DNA from: Acidithiobacillales bacterium SM1_46
GTDB taxonomy: Bacteria; Pseudomonadota; Gammaproteobacteria; Acidiferrobacterales; Sulfurifustaceae
Length of the DNA stretch: 48,101 nucleotides
NCBI GenBank assembly: GCA_001304215.1
Contig: LJVB01000008.1
Coordinates: 1-48,101 of the forward strand
Direction: 5' to 3'
This document shows positions 24,593 through 36,290 of the stretch, one piece after another (position 1 is the stretch's first letter; each line of letters opens with the position of its first letter). Position numbers and translations under genes: made by a program. Below the pieces are notes generated by a model. The model did not search any database and was not told the origin of the DNA. It saw only the letters and a program-made list of their open reading frames with translations.

Positions 24593-25849
24593 TCAGTGCT
24601 CGTACACCGGAAGGCGTTTGCAGATTGCCTCGACCTTGGCCTTGATTCCATCGCGAACTGCCGTGTCGCCAAGTCTGTCGATTACGTCGCAGATCCAGCC
24701 AGCGAGATCCCGGGAGTCGGCCTCGCTGAACCCACGAGTCGTGATGGCTGGGGTGCCAATACGAATACCGCTTGTCACGAAGGGTGTCTGCGGGTCGTTT
24801 GGCACGGCGTTCTTGTTGACCGTGATGTGCGCCGCCCCGAGCGCCGCCTCGACGTCCTTTCCGGTCAATTTCTTGTCGATGAAGTCGACCAGGAACAGAT
24901 GGTTGTCAGTGCCGCCCGAAACGATCTTGTAGCCGCGTGCTGCCATCGCGCCTGCCATTGCCCGGGCGTTCGTAACCACCTGCTGCTGGTAGGTCTTGAA
25001 CTCCGGTTGCAGTGCTTCGAGAAACGCCACTGCCTTGGCCGCGATGACGTGCATGAGCGGTCCGCCCTGGGTGCCGGGGAAAATCATGGAGTTCAGCTTC
25101 TTTTCAATTTCCGGATTCGCGCGCGCCACGATAATTCCGCCGCGCGGGCCGCGCAGGGTTTTGTGGGTCGTGGACGTGACGACGTCCGCTTCCGGTACCG
25201 GATTTGGGTAATGCCCTGTTGCCACGAGGCCCGCTACATGGGCCATGTCAACAAACAGGTAGGCACCGACCGAGTCGGCAATCCGTCGGAAACGCGTCCA
25301 GTCCACCACGCGCGAGTACGCCGAGAAGCCCGCGACGACCATTCTGGGCTTGTGCTCGGCGGCGAGCCGTTCAACCTGCTCGTAGTCGATTTCGCCGGTC
25401 TTGTCATTCAGCCCGTACTGGACGGCGTTGAATATCTTGCCGGAGAAATTGACCTTCGCGCCGTGCGTGAGATGACCGCCATGAGCCAGACTCATGCCGA
25501 GAATAGTGTCACCTGGGCTCAGGAGGGCGAGGTACACAGCCGCATTTGCCTGCGAGCCTGAATGCGGCTGGACATTGGCATAGGCAGCCCCGAAAAGCTG
25601 CTTGGCGCGATCTATGGCAAGGGATTCCGCCACATCTACGTATTCGCATCCCCCGTAGTAGCGCTTGCCGGGATAACCCTCAGCGTACTTGTTCGTGAGG
25701 ACCGATCCCTGCGCCTCCAGTACCCGGGGACTGGCGTAGTTTTCAGAGGCAATCAGTTCGATATGGTCCTCCTGGCGGCGACGCTCCTGCTGAATAGCGT
25801 CAAAAAGCGCCTGATCGAACCCCTGGATGGTCTGATTGCGACTAAACAT
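24593..25849 (-). CDS. glyA: Serine hydroxymethyltransferase
   Basis: The 418-residue PLP enzyme interconverts serine and glycine with tetrahydrofolate. It has [36 protein letters not shown], and the PLP lysine in [16 protein letters not shown]. The ATG at 25847-25849 gives [19 protein letters not shown], matching the family start and its length (E. coli 417). The frame stays open upstream to 25996, but that part overlaps the probable promoter and has no family match. It is the first gene of the glyA-nrdR-ribD-ribE group. Confidence 0.97.
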   Translation of the reverse strand: MFSRNQTIQGFDQALFDAIQQERRRQEDHIELIASENYASPRVLEAQGSVLTNKYAEGYPGKRYYGGCEYVDVAESLAIDRAKQLFGAAYANVQPHSGSQANAAVYLALLSPGDTILGMSLAHGGHLTHGAKVNFSGKIFNAVQYGLNDKTGEIDYEQVERLAAEHKPRMVVAGFSAYSRVVDWTRFRRIADSVGAYLFVDMAHVAGLVATGHYPNPVPEADVVTSTTHKTLRGPRGGIIVARANPEIEKKLNSMIFPGTQGGPLMHVIAAKAVAFLEALQPEFKTYQQQVVTNARAMAGAMAARGYKIVSGGTDNHLFLVDFIDKKLTGKDVEAALGAAHITVNKNAVPNDPQTPFVTSGIRIGTPAITTRGFSEADSRDLAGWICDVIDRLGDTAVRDGIKAKVEAICKRLPVYEH

Positions 25850-26053
25850 GGCTATTTTCGGCTGCTCCCTGAGAGTGTACTTCCGGCCCATTACTTGCAT
25901 GCGATAGGGGGGGTCGGAGAGGGCCGTTAGGATAGCCGATTTCCCACCGAAATGCCTGTTTTGCTGGGGAATGAGCCTGGCACGGGGATGATTCATTCAG
26001 GCCGCCGTGCCTTTGGGCTGCGGGGCAAACGACTTGAAGATGGGCATAACAAA

Positions 26054-27472
26054 ATGCTGACGGACTCGGCTAATACGAAGCATGGCTTAGACGCCTCGGC
26101 GGCACCGCTGCCCGCCGGAGAGCCCAACCCACCCGTTACGCACAATTTCCTGCAACTGTTGCGACACGGAAGGCTGCTGCGGCTTGGTATCCGCCAGAAG
26201 GTCGCTCTCGTCCTGCTTACAGCGCTTCTGGTCGCACTGACTGCCAACACTTGGCTTACGCTGCGCTCGCAGGAACGCGAGGTGCTGGACGAGGCCAACC
26301 GCCGCGGCCAGGAGCTTTCCTATTTCATCGCGCAAAATCTGGCCAACAGCGTGGTCGGCTACAACTACCATGCGATCGAGATTCTGCTGGCCGAACTCGT
26401 AAAGAACGAAGACATTGAGTACGCACGGGTGCTGAGCGCGCGCGGGAACAACATGGCGCAGGCTGGCACCGAGAGCAGCGGCGCTGACATCGTCCGATTT
26501 CGCCAGCCCATTCGCCTCGGCAACGATACGGTTGGCGAGCTGCACATGGGGCTTTCCACGCAGCGCATCGTCGCCAAGCTCGAGCGCGCGCGTCATGACT
26601 CCATTCTACGGCAGGTGATCATCACGCTTCTCGTGCTGCTAGTCGAGTTCGCCGCGCTCTCCTGGACCATCATTCGGCCGATTCGTGTCATCTCGAACGC
26701 CCTGCACCGAGATGATGGTGACACCTTAGCGCCCACGCCACGCACCATCTCGCTGCGATCCTCTGACGAGTTCGGCGAAGTCGCGGCCCGCTTCAACCGC
26801 CTGCATGGGGAGCTGCACGACGCGCATCGCCTGTTGCGTTCGCGCATCGATCTCGCAAATTCCGAGCTACAGGAGGCCAATGCGCGCCTTACGTCTCAGA
26901 CAGATGAGCTAAAGCGCGTCAACCGGGAGCTCGGGCAACTCGCCGTGACCGACCCGCTCACCGGCCTCTACAACCGCCGCCACTTCGAGCTGCTGATGGA
27001 AAACGAGGTGGCCCAATCCATCCGGGGGGACGAAACCATCAGCATCATCCTCATCGACATCGATCACTTTAAGGACGTCAACGAACGCTACGGTTACCGC
27101 GTCGGTGATGAAATCGGGCGACGCGTGGCAGGCGCCATCTCTGAGCGCATCCGCCGCTCTGACGTGGCTTGCCGCTTCGGCGGAGATGAATTCTTCATCC
27201 TTTGCCGACATGCAACCATCGCTGCCTCGCTCACCATTGCCGATGAGCTGCACGATGCCATCACGGCCCAGCCCATGGTCGTGGGCAGTCAGTCGATTGC
27301 AGTGACGCTCAGCCTGGGAATTGCCACCCTACCCTGCACCGAAGCAATTGATTCAGCCGAGCAATTTTTCAAGTGCGCCGAAATCGCGCTACACTTCGGC
27401 AAGCGCAATGGCCGCAATCACGTGGCACACTACTCGATGCTCGACAAGGTTCAACGCAGCCAAATCTTGTGA
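26054..27472 (+). CDS. Membrane diguanylate cyclase (periplasmic sensor, HAMP, GGDEF)
   Basis: From the ATG at 26054 the protein has 472 residues; earlier in-frame ATGs at 25988 and 25952 would add 22 or 34 poorly conserved residues. The order is a cytoplasmic lead, helix (VALVLLTALLVALTANTW), periplasmic domain of about 115 residues, helix (VIITLLVLLVEFAALSW), HAMP, coiled coil (ANSELQEANARLTSQTDEL), and GGDEF. The active site FGGDEFFIL is intact, and the inhibitory site RRSD lies five residues before it, so it should make c-di-GMP with product inhibition. The topology resembles YfiN/TpbB. Its TGA overlaps the start of the next gene. Confidence 0.95.
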   Translation: MLTDSANTKHGLDASAAPLPAGEPNPPVTHNFLQLLRHGRLLRLGIRQKVALVLLTALLVALTANTWLTLRSQEREVLDEANRRGQELSYFIAQNLANSVVGYNYHAIEILLAELVKNEDIEYARVLSARGNNMAQAGTESSGADIVRFRQPIRLGNDTVGELHMGLSTQRIVAKLERARHDSILRQVIITLLVLLVEFAALSWTIIRPIRVISNALHRDDGDTLAPTPRTISLRSSDEFGEVAARFNRLHGELHDAHRLLRSRIDLANSELQEANARLTSQTDELKRVNRELGQLAVTDPLTGLYNRRHFELLMENEVAQSIRGDETISIILIDIDHFKDVNERYGYRVGDEIGRRVAGAISERIRRSDVACRFGGDEFFILCRHATIAASLTIADELHDAITAQPMVVGSQSIAVTLSLGIATLPCTEAIDSAEQFFKCAEIALHFGKRNGRNHVAHYSMLDKVQRSQIL

Positions 27473-28314
27473 AACGCAGGATGCGACGATGGATTACGGC
27501 CGCGGGCGCGGCCATGGTGCTCGCCGGGACGGCTTTGACGTCCCCGGCCGCCGATGTGCCTGAACTCTATCTCGGCTCCGTGGCGATGGACATCCCCAGC
27601 GCCATGTATAGACGCCTGAAGCCGCTCGCCGACTACCTCACACGCGAACTCGGGCGCCCCGTTCAGCTGCGCCTGTCTTCTGATCTGACACGCGCCTCGA
27701 ACGAAGTGGCCGCCGGCGCGGTTGACATTGCCTACCTGACTCCGGTGGCCTACATCAAGGCGCAAAGTGCCGGGCAGGCGCGATTGCTCGTCAAGTGCGT
27801 AACCGCCGGACAGGGTTCGTTGCACCTCATGATCGTCACCCGAAGTAACAGCCCGATTCGCTCGGTCGCCGATCTTGCCGGCAAGAGCTTCGCCTTTGGC
27901 GACCCGGCGGCTATCCTGCAGCGCGCCGTCGTCGTGAATGCCGGCATGCCGCTGGAAAAGCTCGGGTCGTACAAGTTTATTGGTCACTACGACAACATTG
28001 CGCGCGGGATCGCCAGCGGCGAATTTGATGCCGGCATCCTGAAGGACACCACCGCCGCACAGTGGGTAAAACGGGGTGAGCTGCGCGTCGTTCACACGTC
28101 GCCGGGACTGCCACCGTACAACATCGCCGTCAGCAAACGCGTGGACGATCGTCTGGCGGCGCAGATGCAGAGGGCCCTGCTCACCCTCAAGCTCGACAAC
28201 CCCGAGCATCGACGGGTGATTCAGGCCCTTGACCCGCGTTACACCGGATTTGCAGCCACCAGCGATGCAGAGTACGAAGTAGTACGCGTCCTGACCCGTC
28301 CGTTCGACAAGTAG
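27469..28314 (+). CDS. PhnD-like periplasmic binding protein
   Basis: The protein has 281 residues. A signal peptide (KRRMRRWITAAGAAMVLAG..., cleavage near SPAAD) precedes a PhnD/phosphate-phosphonate binding domain. The domain has LKPLADYLTRELGRPVQLR, AAGAVDIAYLTPVAYI, SVADLAGKSFAFGDPAAI and SGEFDAGILKDTTA. The GTG at 27469 overlaps the TGA of the diguanylate cyclase gene (GTGA); an ATG at 27481 is an alternative. No ABC permease or ATPase is near, so it is more likely the ligand-sensing partner of the adjacent cyclase than part of an importer. That role is inferred from gene coupling and from analogous pairs such as NspS-MbaA. Confidence 0.9.
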   Translation: MKRRMRRWITAAGAAMVLAGTALTSPAADVPELYLGSVAMDIPSAMYRRLKPLADYLTRELGRPVQLRLSSDLTRASNEVAAGAVDIAYLTPVAYIKAQSAGQARLLVKCVTAGQGSLHLMIVTRSNSPIRSVADLAGKSFAFGDPAAILQRAVVVNAGMPLEKLGSYKFIGHYDNIARGIASGEFDAGILKDTTAAQWVKRGELRVVHTSPGLPPYNIAVSKRVDDRLAAQMQRALLTLKLDNPEHRRVIQALDPRYTGFAATSDAEYEVVRVLTRPFDK

Positions 28315-28338
28315 TGGGCACTCGCCTGCGGGCACGAC

Positions 28339-28989
28339 CTAGAACATGCGCTCCAAGTGTTCCAGATCGTTTATCATGCGCCACTCCGCCGCACCGGCGC
28401 TCTTCACCCGCTTTTCCCACGACTCCAGGCGACCATAGTAGCGCTTCGGATCGACATTGTCGGTTGCCAGCTTGGTGACATTCAGCGCGACCACCCGTAT
28501 GCCCGTCAGATTCATGTTGACGTTACGCTCCGTCTTGGCATCTAGTTCTTCCTGCATGTCGGAGAAGATCAGGATGGTCTTGCGACCGGCGCCAGTCTCG
28601 TTCAGGAACTCCGCTGCCTGCAAGATGCCGCCAGTGATATCGGTGTAGGCGCTACCGCCCTTGCTCTTTTCCTTGAGCGCCGACACCCGCTCCTTGAACG
28701 CACGTTTCTGGCCGTTCGCCTGCAATGGGTCCTTGGCAAAGGTGGCCTTGGCCACTATGTCCTTTTCCGTGAAGGAGCGACTTTTCACCCGGGCCACTGC
28801 CAGCGAGTCACCTGGATTGAGGGTGCCCAGCAGAAAATTGACGACCTGCTCGGCGCGGTCAAGTTCCTGCGCATAGGTGCCCGATGTGTCCACCAGCAGG
28901 TACACCGCCCGTGCATGGGACTTCTTGTCGCCGCAGCCGGACAAGCCCACGGCGGCGAGTAAGAGCATTATGAGCCAACGGCGGCGCAT
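28339..28989 (-). CDS. Lipoprotein with von Willebrand factor A domain
   Basis: This 216-residue protein begins MRRRWLIMLLLAAVGLSGC, a lipoprotein signal with lipobox LSGC. A vWA domain follows, with the metal-site motif DTSGT in AVYLLVDTSGTY, then GDSLAVARV, GGSAYTDITGGI and KTILIFSDMQEE. The Thr in DITGG and the Asp in FSDMQE fit the remaining MIDAS positions. It should bind a divalent cation and a protein ligand outside the inner membrane. The ATG at 28987-28989 overlaps the TGA of the upstream membrane-protein gene (TGATG), so the two are translationally coupled. The frame is open upstream to 29325, but that region belongs to the neighbouring gene. Confidence 0.88.
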   Translation of the reverse strand: MRRRWLIMLLLAAVGLSGCGDKKSHARAVYLLVDTSGTYAQELDRAEQVVNFLLGTLNPGDSLAVARVKSRSFTEKDIVAKATFAKDPLQANGQKRAFKERVSALKEKSKGGSAYTDITGGILQAAEFLNETGAGRKTILIFSDMQEELDAKTERNVNMNLTGIRVVALNVTKLATDNVDPKRYYGRLESWEKRVKSAGAAEWRMINDLEHLERMF

Positions 28990-30446
28990 CACAGCAGTGT
29001 CTCCGGCGTCTTGGCAAGCCTTGCAGCATCGGAAACGGATGCCACTGGCCTTCCCCGCAGCATCAGCACCGCCCGTTCGATCATGAGCGGCAGGAAGATC
29101 ACCGCGTCGTAGGCCATCACCAGCGCACGACCCAGATGGCGGGTGACATTGCCGGTCAGGCGTAACACGAAACCCAACGAAAGCACCACAAGCACCAGCA
29201 GTCCGCCGAGCACAGTGCGCGCGGAATAGATGAAATACTCGAGTGGAATGCCAATGAAGGCGAGTGCAAACGGCAAAATGAATCCCAGGATCATCTGTCC
29301 GGCCACCGGAATCTTGTTCACCCACGCGGTCTCCACGACCGCGGCAACAATTTCGCCTCCACCGAGACCTCGCTTCAGCGCGATATCGGCCGCAATGATC
29401 TGGTCACGCATGACGGCGAGCGCCACCTCCACACCCGCGAGGATAAACAGGATAGAAAATGCCACCCACAACATGCGCCGGCGCATGCGATCCGGCAGGT
29501 TATGGATGCGCGGAAACAGGTGCGTGAAGCGCAGCGTTTCCATCAGGAATAGTCCCATGGTCGCCTCAACCAGGATGATGACGAGCGCGGCAATGTGCGA
29601 GGCCTCCAAGTCCCCGACAATATATTCGCCACCCCCGACCATCGCTGACATCGGGCGCGCGATGAGCCAGAAGTTCACGAAGGCTCCGCCAAATGCGATG
29701 ACCAGCACCAGCGCGGAAATCACGAACTGCACCGTCGCGGAGGCCGTAAGTGAGTGCTCGACGCGCTCTGAACCGGCGGCGATCTGTTCGTAGCGGTCCA
29801 TCTGGGCGTCTATACGTGCCGCACTCTCCTGCAGCCCGCCGATGTTGCGGTCGACCTTGAGCAGGGTTTCATTCAGGGAGCGGCCGAACGGAACGAAGCT
29901 GTCGAGGATGCGGTGACGCTCTTCATACGCGCGCCGGTATTCCCCGAGGACCTGCTCGTAGATGCTCTCCAGTGACTCGCTGATGACCTCAAGCAGCTTT
30001 TGCGCAACGCCATCGCCCGTGTGCTTGATCTGGGCGACCGCCTCTACGGCCTTGACCCACTCGGGTGGCGGCGGTGGAACCTCTCCGCACTTACGGTAGT
30101 CCTCCTCGATGCGCGTAATGTCGTCGAGCAGCCTGCGTTGCAGTGCAGGATAGCCCTGCAGATCGCGCTGGACCAGCACCGTGACGCGCTGGAACTCGCG
30201 CTCGATCGCCTGGGTAACCTCTTCGCGCCCATGCGCCAGCAGCACAAGTGTATTGCGCTCTTTTAGCCGCACGGCGGCCCGTGCCAGCCAACGGGCTCCT
30301 AGTCGAAGCCCGTCGGACAGCGCGCGCGAAAGTGAGTGGATGACGCCATGCAGCGGCTGGCGCGCCGCGTAGAGGAACGCGAGCGCCAAAGCGGCCAACA
30401 GCAGCATAGAAAGCGACGAATTGCCGGGTACGATTTGCCAGCTCAT
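28989..30446 (-). CDS. Polytopic membrane protein with long coiled-coil region, function unknown
   Basis: The protein has 485 residues. One helix (about 12-28) is followed by a long, charged, helical region (about 60-235). This holds REEVTQAIEREFQRV, PALQRRLLDDITRIEEDY, a pentaproline (124-128) and SLESIYEQVLGEYRRAYEERHR. About five more helices follow (238-262, 283-303, 325-346, 380-408, 411-430). AAGGAAGGG lies before the ATG. It is coupled to the downstream vWA lipoprotein. The layout of membrane anchor, coiled coil and helical bundle recalls scaffold or mechanosensing proteins, but no family is recognised. The pairing with a vWA protein suggests an assembly or surface-stress role, which is speculation. 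Confidence 0.88.
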   Translation of the reverse strand: MSWQIVPGNSSLSMLLLAALALAFLYAARQPLHGVIHSLSRALSDGLRLGARWLARAAVRLKERNTLVLLAHGREEVTQAIEREFQRVTVLVQRDLQGYPALQRRLLDDITRIEEDYRKCGEVPPPPPEWVKAVEAVAQIKHTGDGVAQKLLEVISESLESIYEQVLGEYRRAYEERHRILDSFVPFGRSLNETLLKVDRNIGGLQESAARIDAQMDRYEQIAAGSERVEHSLTASATVQFVISALVLVIAFGGAFVNFWLIARPMSAMVGGGEYIVGDLEASHIAALVIILVEATMGLFLMETLRFTHLFPRIHNLPDRMRRRMLWVAFSILFILAGVEVALAVMRDQIIAADIALKRGLGGGEIVAAVVETAWVNKIPVAGQMILGFILPFALAFIGIPLEYFIYSARTVLGGLLVLVVLSLGFVLRLTGNVTRHLGRALVMAYDAVIFLPLMIERAVLMLRGRPVASVSDAARLAKTPETLL

Positions 30447-30566
30447 GTGAACCCTTCCTTTGTGCGAGGGAAGAATCAGATGGGTCTAGCATTGGCGCCG
30501 TCTGGGCACCAACCGGCTACCGACGGGAGGGAGGGACGGCGGGACTACCGGTCATCCCGCTCAAGG

Positions 30567-31580
30567 CTATGGCAGACTGTCCTGGACGACTTCTTTTTTG
30601 GGCGGAAGCATGTCGTCACGAGTAATTCCGAGCATCAGGGTGACGGGGGTAGCAATGAAAATCGAAGAGTAGGTTCCGACCCCTATGCCGATCAACATCG
30701 CCACCGCAAACCCGCGCAATGTCTCACCGCCGAACAGGAACAACGCCACCATGCTAAGCGCGGTCGATCCGGACGTGATAATGGTGCGCGCCAGCGTCTG
30801 GTTAATCGACGCATTCATGATTTCGGGGACCGTCTGCTTGCGGAGCTTGCGGAAGTTCTCGCGAATGCGGTCAAAAACCACCACCGTGTCGTTCAACGAA
30901 TAACCAAGCACCGCCATGATCGCGGCCAGCACCTGCAGACTAAACTCCATTTGCGTGACGGTGAAGAACCCGAACACCAGAAACACGTCATGCGCGGTCG
31001 CGATGATAGCGCCCACCGCAAACCGCCACTCGAACCGGAAAATGACGTAGATCATGATGCCGATAGTGGTGAAAATGAGCGCAAGCGCGCCCTTTTCGGC
31101 CAGCTCACGCCCGATCTGCGGACCCACGAATTCGATACGCTTGATCTGCACGTGACAGGCCTGCGGCTGCGGTTCTCCGTCGACGCGACACTGTTGTGCC
31201 TGCCCAGCACGACTCTCTAGCGCGCGCTCCTTGAACGGCGCACGCAATACATCGACCAGTTTGGCGCTCGCCGTCGCCGCGTCCTTATCGGCATCCCCGT
31301 CGAGAGGCATGCGCACCATGAGATCACGCGTGCTGCCAAAGCGCTGCACCACCGCATCCGCAATGCCGCCGCGCGCGAGGTTCTGGCGGACTTCGGCGAC
31401 TTCAACCGGCTCGCGGTAGTTCACCTCGACGAGCGTGCCTCCGGTGAAGTCCAAGCCAAAGTTCAGCCCCATGACCATCAGCAGCACCAGGGTCGCCACA
31501 TTCGCTGCGGTCGAAAGCCCGATCGACCAGTAGCGCTTGCTGACGAAGTCGATGTTGGTCTGCCGCTTCAGAATCTCCAT
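30567..31580 (-). CDS. secF: Protein translocase subunit SecF
   Basis: The 337-residue inner-membrane protein works with SecD and YajC to use the proton gradient for late steps of Sec export. The first helix follows IDFVSKRYWS. The periplasmic domain (about 40-165) contains LDFTGGTLVEVNY. Five further helices carry AILAVLGYSLNDTVVVFDRIREN-like family segments (here IMAVLGYSLNDTVVVFDRIR) and NQTLARTIITSG. The periplasmic part is somewhat longer than in E. coli (323 total) and holds two Cys. It follows secD by nine bases. Confidence 0.97.
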   Translation of the reverse strand: MEILKRQTNIDFVSKRYWSIGLSTAANVATLVLLMVMGLNFGLDFTGGTLVEVNYREPVEVAEVRQNLARGGIADAVVQRFGSTRDLMVRMPLDGDADKDAATASAKLVDVLRAPFKERALESRAGQAQQCRVDGEPQPQACHVQIKRIEFVGPQIGRELAEKGALALIFTTIGIMIYVIFRFEWRFAVGAIIATAHDVFLVFGFFTVTQMEFSLQVLAAIMAVLGYSLNDTVVVFDRIRENFRKLRKQTVPEIMNASINQTLARTIITSGSTALSMVALFLFGGETLRGFAVAMLIGIGVGTYSSIFIATPVTLMLGITRDDMLPPKKEVVQDSLP

Positions 31581-31589
31581 GGTGCACTC

Positions 31590-33479
31590 CTAGACCGGCA
31601 GTTTCTCAAGCCGACGGCTGCCAAACGCCAGATTGGCCATGGCGCGCGAGCACATCACCGCGGTAAACATTGTTGTCAGGATGCCGATGCTGAGCGTCGT
31701 GGCGAATCCCTTGATCGGTCCGGTCCCGATGTAGAACAGCATGACCGCAGCGATAAGCGTGGTGATATTGGCATCGGCAATGGTGGCGAAGGCCTTCTGA
31801 AATCCGGCGTGGATACTGGCCTGCGGGGAGTTGCCGTTACGCAATTCCTCGCGGATGCGCTCATTGATGAGCACATTGGCATCAACCGCCATACCGAGCG
31901 TGAGCAGGATACCCGCGATGCCGGGTAACGTCAGGGTCGCCTGAAAAATAGACAGAATAGCTACCAACAACACCAGGTTCAGGAACAGCGAGATATTCGC
32001 AATCAAGCCGAACGCGCGATAGTAGACGATCATGAACACTACGACGGCAACAAGCCCGATCCAGGTCGCCTTGATGCCTTGCTCGATGTTCTCCTGCCCG
32101 AGCGAGGGACCCACCGTGCGCTCCTCGACGATCGAAACCGGCGCGGCAAGCGCGCCGGCACGCAGCAGGAGCGCGAGCTCGTTCGCCTCTTGAGTGCCCT
32201 CGAGACCTTCAATCTGAAAGCGCTTGCCCAACTGCGAGCGGATCACGGGCGCCGTGATGACCTCCTCGATGCGGCGACTCTCGCGAACTTGCCGGCCCTG
32301 CTCGTCCAGCACCGGACGGCCTTCTGCGTCAAACTTCGGGTCTGACTTGATCTCGATGTAGATCACCGCCATGCGTTTGCCGATGTTCTCACCGGTGACG
32401 CGCTGATTGATACCGGCTCCCTTGGCATCCAAAGTAATTGACACGATCGGGCGACCGGTTTGGCTGTCAAAGCCAGGGCCCGCCTCCTCGATGTTCTCGC
32501 CGGAGTAGATCACCCCGCCCTTCAGCAGGATCGGGCGGCCGTCGCGCATCTTGTAAAGCTTGGTTCCCGGTGGGGCATAGCCGGTCGCCACGGCACGGCT
32601 GTTGTTCTCCTCGTCAACCAGCATGATTTCCAGCGTCGCCGTGCGCCCGAGGATGGCCTTCGCCTTGGCGGTATCCTGCACGCCCGGCAATTGCACCACG
32701 ATTCGGTCCGAGCCCTGCTGCTGAATAACTGGCTCCGTAACGCCGAGCTGCTCGTCCGTCAGGCGTCGACGCAGCACCAGCATGTTCTGCTCCAGCGTGC
32801 GTTGCGCCTTGCCAATCAGCGCCTGCTCCTTGAAGTGCGCTGCCAGAGCAAATTCCGCGCCACGCATAATTTCTGACACCTCGAGATCCGGTAGTTCCTT
32901 CCGGAGCACGGCGCGGGCCTTGTCGCGCTCCTCGCCATCGCGGAAGCGCACCTCGACGCCACTTCCCTCGGCACGCACCACCGTGAGATAGCGAATCCGC
33001 TCCTTCTGCAGGATGCGGCGCAAGTCGCTCGAAACGGACTCCTCGGACTTCTTGAGGACGGCGCGCATGTCGACCTGCATCAAGAAGTGCACACCGCCAC
33101 GCAGATCAAGACCGAGATACATGGGCCGAGCGGAGATCGCATCCAGCCAGCGCGGGGTAGCAGGCACGAGATTGAGCGCAACCGTAAAGCCTTCGCCAAG
33201 TTCGCGGGCCACGCGCTCACGCGCTTTCAACTGCAACTCGGTGTCAGCGAAACGCACGCGCGCGCTGCCTTCCTCGATGTCGGCGCCAAGATATTCTAGC
33301 TTGGCGTCCTTGAGTGTCTGCTCGATACGCGCCAGCACGGCGGCATCGATCTTGGTGGTGCGCGTGGGTGAAACCTGAACCGCCGGATACTCCCCAAACA
33401 GATTGGGGAGTGCGTAAATCGCCCCAACCAGGACGATTGCGAGGATCAACAGGTACTTCCAGACTGGATACTTGTTCAT
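31590..33479 (-). CDS. secD: Protein translocase subunit SecD
   Basis: The protein has 629 residues with the start MNKYPVWKYLLILAIVL; an ATG-less extension to 33506 is unlikely. It has LYLGLDLRGGVHFLMQVDM, a large periplasmic region (about 30-455), and six helices with LTLPGIAGILLTLGMAVDANVLINERIREEL. SecD pulls translocating chains into the periplasm. It lies between yajC and secF, the standard order. Confidence 0.97.
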   Translation of the reverse strand: MNKYPVWKYLLILAIVLVGAIYALPNLFGEYPAVQVSPTRTTKIDAAVLARIEQTLKDAKLEYLGADIEEGSARVRFADTELQLKARERVARELGEGFTVALNLVPATPRWLDAISARPMYLGLDLRGGVHFLMQVDMRAVLKKSEESVSSDLRRILQKERIRYLTVVRAEGSGVEVRFRDGEERDKARAVLRKELPDLEVSEIMRGAEFALAAHFKEQALIGKAQRTLEQNMLVLRRRLTDEQLGVTEPVIQQQGSDRIVVQLPGVQDTAKAKAILGRTATLEIMLVDEENNSRAVATGYAPPGTKLYKMRDGRPILLKGGVIYSGENIEEAGPGFDSQTGRPIVSITLDAKGAGINQRVTGENIGKRMAVIYIEIKSDPKFDAEGRPVLDEQGRQVRESRRIEEVITAPVIRSQLGKRFQIEGLEGTQEANELALLLRAGALAAPVSIVEERTVGPSLGQENIEQGIKATWIGLVAVVVFMIVYYRAFGLIANISLFLNLVLLVAILSIFQATLTLPGIAGILLTLGMAVDANVLINERIREELRNGNSPQASIHAGFQKAFATIADANITTLIAAVMLFYIGTGPIKGFATTLSIGILTTMFTAVMCSRAMANLAFGSRRLEKLPV

Positions 33480-33536
33480 GTTGCGGGGCATGCGCGCGGC
33501 CCGCAAGCGGGCACGCGCGCTGCAGCGACGCCGGCG

Positions 33537-36126
<2,590 letters not shown>

Positions 36127-36223
36127 GACGCGGTCGTGGCGCACTAACCAAGATTAATGTCTCCATCAATCGAATCTGGCCTGGCGCGCTTCCGATCTAT
36201 CGAGGGATGTCCCCTTCTCCTAC

Positions 36224-36229
36224 TATAAT
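36224..36229 (+). promoter_or_regulatory. Consensus -10 hexamer upstream of glgP
   Basis: TATAAT occurs in an AT-rich patch (ACTATAATAGG) 62 bases before the glgP ATG, in the 164-base gap between divergent queA and glgP. No good -35 is found at 16-18 bases, so use may depend on an activator. Confidence 0.4.
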
Positions 36230-36290
36230 AGGTGTTCCGGTCCCGCCGGGACTATCGCTGACCACGCTTCCCTGAGAAGAACATCTCATC

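Noticed and set aside
28990-29325. N-terminal extension of the vWA lipoprotein
   Set aside because: It lies wholly in the coding sequence of the membrane-protein gene, and the lipoprotein signal begins at 28989.
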